Shown piece after piece: positions 62,471 through 64,000 of a stretch of DNA of 64,000 nucleotides. Numbering within the stretch: position 1 is the first letter of the stretch; the number at the start of each line of letters is the position of its first letter. The stretch covers positions 1 through 64,000 of the forward strand of contig JBAOIR010000063.1 of assembly GCA_037045585.1 (NCBI GenBank), given 5' to 3'. A program made the translations under genes and the position numbers. The stretch is from SSF14 sp037045585 (GTDB taxonomy: Bacteria; Actinomycetota; Acidimicrobiia; Acidimicrobiales; Microtrichaceae). The notes below the pieces were generated by a model. The model saw only the letters and a list, made by a program, of their open reading frames with translations. It was not told the DNA's origin and did no database searches.

Positions 62471-64000
62471 TCAGAGGACAGGCGTCGGTGCGGGCGTTGC
62501 GGCGGTGCCCGAACGGTCGATGACCGTCGAATCGGTCCCCAGGTATCCGCTGATGACCCGTTCGTCGGTCAGCACCTCGTGCGGCGTGCCCGAGGCGATC
62601 ACCCCGCCGAGCTCGAGGGCGACCATCTCGTCGCACATGGACCGCAGGAGTGGCATGTCGTGCTCGATGACGACGAGCGCAGCGCCCGTCTCGTCGCGGA
62701 TCCGCATGAGGAGTGGGGCCAGGGCCTCGGCGTCGCGCTGGGCGACGCCGGCCGAGGGCTCGTCGAGGAGCAGGACGACGGGGTCTGCGGCGAGTAGGCA
62801 GGCCAGCTCGACGATGCGGCGCATGCCCGTCGACAGCTCGGACGTGAGCTTGCGTCGGTGTTCCGCGAGGTTCAGGAGGTCGAGGATCTCGTCGACGCGG
62901 GCCGCTGTGACGAGCTCGGCCTCGAAGCTCGCCGGCTGGTGCAGTACGTCGGCAACCATCGAACGGTTCAGCACGTTGCGCTCGTAGGCGACGGCGACCG
63001 TCTCGGCGACGGTGAGCGACGGGAACAGTCGGGCCTCCTGGAACGACCGGCCCATGCGCCCGCGGGCCCGTTCCCACGGCGCCCAGTCCGTCACGTCGAC
63101 GCCGCGCAGCACCAGGCGGCCGGCGTCGATGCGGTGGAACCCCGAGATGCAGTCGAGCAGCGTCGTCTTGCCGGCTCCGTTCTGTCCGACCAGCCCGAGG
63201 ATCGTGCCGGGGTGGACGGTGAGGTCGACGTTGTCGACCGCAGTCACGCCACCGAAGCGTTTCGTCACGCCGTGGCATTCGAGGACCGGGCCCGTGCGGA
63301 CGAGCGGTCCGGTGGGGACGGTGGGCGTGACCGGCGTCGCGGCCGCCGGCGTTGCTTGCGCTGGTGCTGGGGCGGGACCGGCGAACGGCGGTGGAGTGCT
63401 GGGATCGAACGTCAGATCGACCTCGGCGCTCGACGCGTCGGGGGTCGCCGGGGTGGCGGCATCGGCACCGTCGAGGAAGACGGCGCGGAGGATGTCGGGC
63501 CGCTCGAGGAGGTCCCGGGTCGGACCTTCGAAGCGGACGGCCCCCTTCTCCATGAACACCGCCCGCTCCGCGAGCGTCAGCGCGATGTTGACCGACTGCT
63601 CCACGAGGATGATCGTCATGCCCTGCGCATGGAGGGTGCGGACGATCTGCAGGAGGCTCGCCACCACGCCGGGGGCGAGGCCGAGCGACAGCTCGTCGAT
63701 CATCAGCACCTTGGGTCGCAGCATCAGGGTCTGGGCCAGGGCCAGCTGCTGTTGTTCCCCACCCGACAGGTCGCCGGCGAGGCGGTCCATCAGCTTGGCC
63801 AGCACCGGGAACACCTCGAGCATGCGCGCCAGGTCCTCGTCGATGCGGGCGTCGTCGTTGCGGAAGGTCCAGGTGGCGAGGCGGAGGTGCTCGGCGACGG
63901 TCAAGGTCGGGAAGATGCTCTTGCCGCCGGGCATCAGCGCGACGCCGTCCCCGACGATGCGGTCAGCGCGGCGCCCGCCGAGCCGGACGGATCCGGCCGC
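62471..64000 (-). CDS. Fused LivF-LivG branched-chain amino acid ABC ATPase (N-terminus outside the window)
   Basis: Two ABC ATPase domains in one chain, at least 509 residues, cut by the right edge. The first, LivF-like, shows the signature LSGGEQQQLALAQTL, Walker B VLMIDELSLGLAP and EQSVNIALTLAERA. A Pro/Ala/Thr linker of about 60 residues follows. The second, LivG-like, is complete: Walker A GQNGAGKTT, FQEARLFPSLTVAE, signature ELSTGMRRIVELA (degenerate), Walker B VVLLLDEPSAGVAQ and IEHDMPLLRSMCDEMVAL. Normally LivF and LivG are separate subunits; here one protein would supply both ATPases of a branched-chain amino acid or related importer. Permease genes are probably beyond the edge. Confidence 0.88.
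   Translation of the reverse strand, partial: AAGSVRLGGRRADRIVGDGVALMPGGKSIFPTLTVAEHLRLATWTFRNDDARIDEDLARMLEVFPVLAKLMDRLAGDLSGGEQQQLALAQTLMLRPKVLMIDELSLGLAPGVVASLLQIVRTLHAQGMTIILVEQSVNIALTLAERAVFMEKGAVRFEGPTRDLLERPDILRAVFLDGADAATPATPDASSAEVDLTFDPSTPPPFAGPAPAPAQATPAAATPVTPTVPTGPLVRTGPVLECHGVTKRFGGVTAVDNVDLTVHPGTILGLVGQNGAGKTTLLDCISGFHRIDAGRLVLRGVDVTDWAPWERARGRMGRSFQEARLFPSLTVAETVAVAYERNVLNRSMVADVLHQPASFEAELVTAARVDEILDLLNLAEHRRKLTSELSTGMRRIVELACLLAADPVVLLLDEPSAGVAQRDAEALAPLLMRIRDETGAALVVIEHDMPLLRSMCDEMVALELGGVIASGTPHEVLTDERVISGYLGTDSTVIDRSGTAATPAPTPVL

Overview
The window is high-GC DNA whose gene content points to an actinobacterium, most likely of the class Acidimicrobiia (Ilumatobacter-like). 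Supporting this are a mycothione reductase, a PknG-GlnX-GlnH kinase locus, paired FadE28/FadE29-type acyl-CoA dehydrogenases behind a KstR-like operator, an F420-dependent (LLM) oxidoreductase, and many starts that look leaderless (a TANNNT -10 box 5-9 nt before ATG or GTG). The taxonomic call is inference; there is no rRNA or tRNA in the window. I see no insertion sequence, prophage or CRISPR array.

Layout. 1-8.2 kb: NUDIX (cut by the window edge), enoyl-CoA hydratase, HAD phosphatase, an unrecognised repeat-rich protein, an EthD-like protein with mycothione reductase, and a large membrane protein with a kinase-like domain. 8.3-13.1 kb: the acyl-CoA dehydrogenase pair and a GGDEF-EAL protein. 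13.2-20.8 kb: a SpeD-like protein with an unrecognised partner, a two-component system, a lipoprotein, a DUF4173-type membrane protein, and an aminoacyl carrier-protein operon (PPTase, carrier protein, aa:CP ligase). 20.9-34.7 kb: small zinc-finger protein, MgtC, second GGDEF-EAL protein, EcsC-like protein, aldehyde dehydrogenase, a four-gene operon (SnoaL-like, cupin, amidohydrolase, AlgH), HrpB helicase, nitronate monooxygenase and GuaB. 34.7-45.4 kb: an AbiEi-like gene between 38-bp direct repeats, then an eight-gene operon GlnX - GlnH - helical protein - PknG - PP2C phosphatase - VWA - FHA - hypothetical, which reads as a complete phospho-signalling module (sensor, kinase, phosphatase, phospho-reader). 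45.4-51.1 kb: Maf, isochorismatase-like, LLM, esterase, then an ECF sigma factor operon ending in an MscS-like channel. 51.1-64 kb: Dabb protein, a candidate structured RNA with complementary C6/G6 loops, a degenerate GLFV dehydrogenase-like protein, beta-lactamase-fold hydrolase, class II aldolase, an AbiEi-like relic, a glycine riboswitch with gcvP, a molybdopterin oxidoreductase, a VIT1-type transporter, a lipoprotein, and a fused LivF-LivG ABC ATPase running off the end.

Two window-wide features matter for reading the annotation. First, nine genes between 25 and 60 kb, including guaB and pknG, carry one apparent single-base frameshift each; this looks more like consensus error than decay, and those genes are given here as full-length loci. 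Second, gene ends carry two families of short repeats: palindromes with shared outer arms (TTYTG ... CARAA) and a dispersed GAGGTACCG element. The best candidates for undescribed biology are the kissing-loop RNA at 51.8 kb, the SpeD-like pair at 13.2 kb, and the extended PknG operon.
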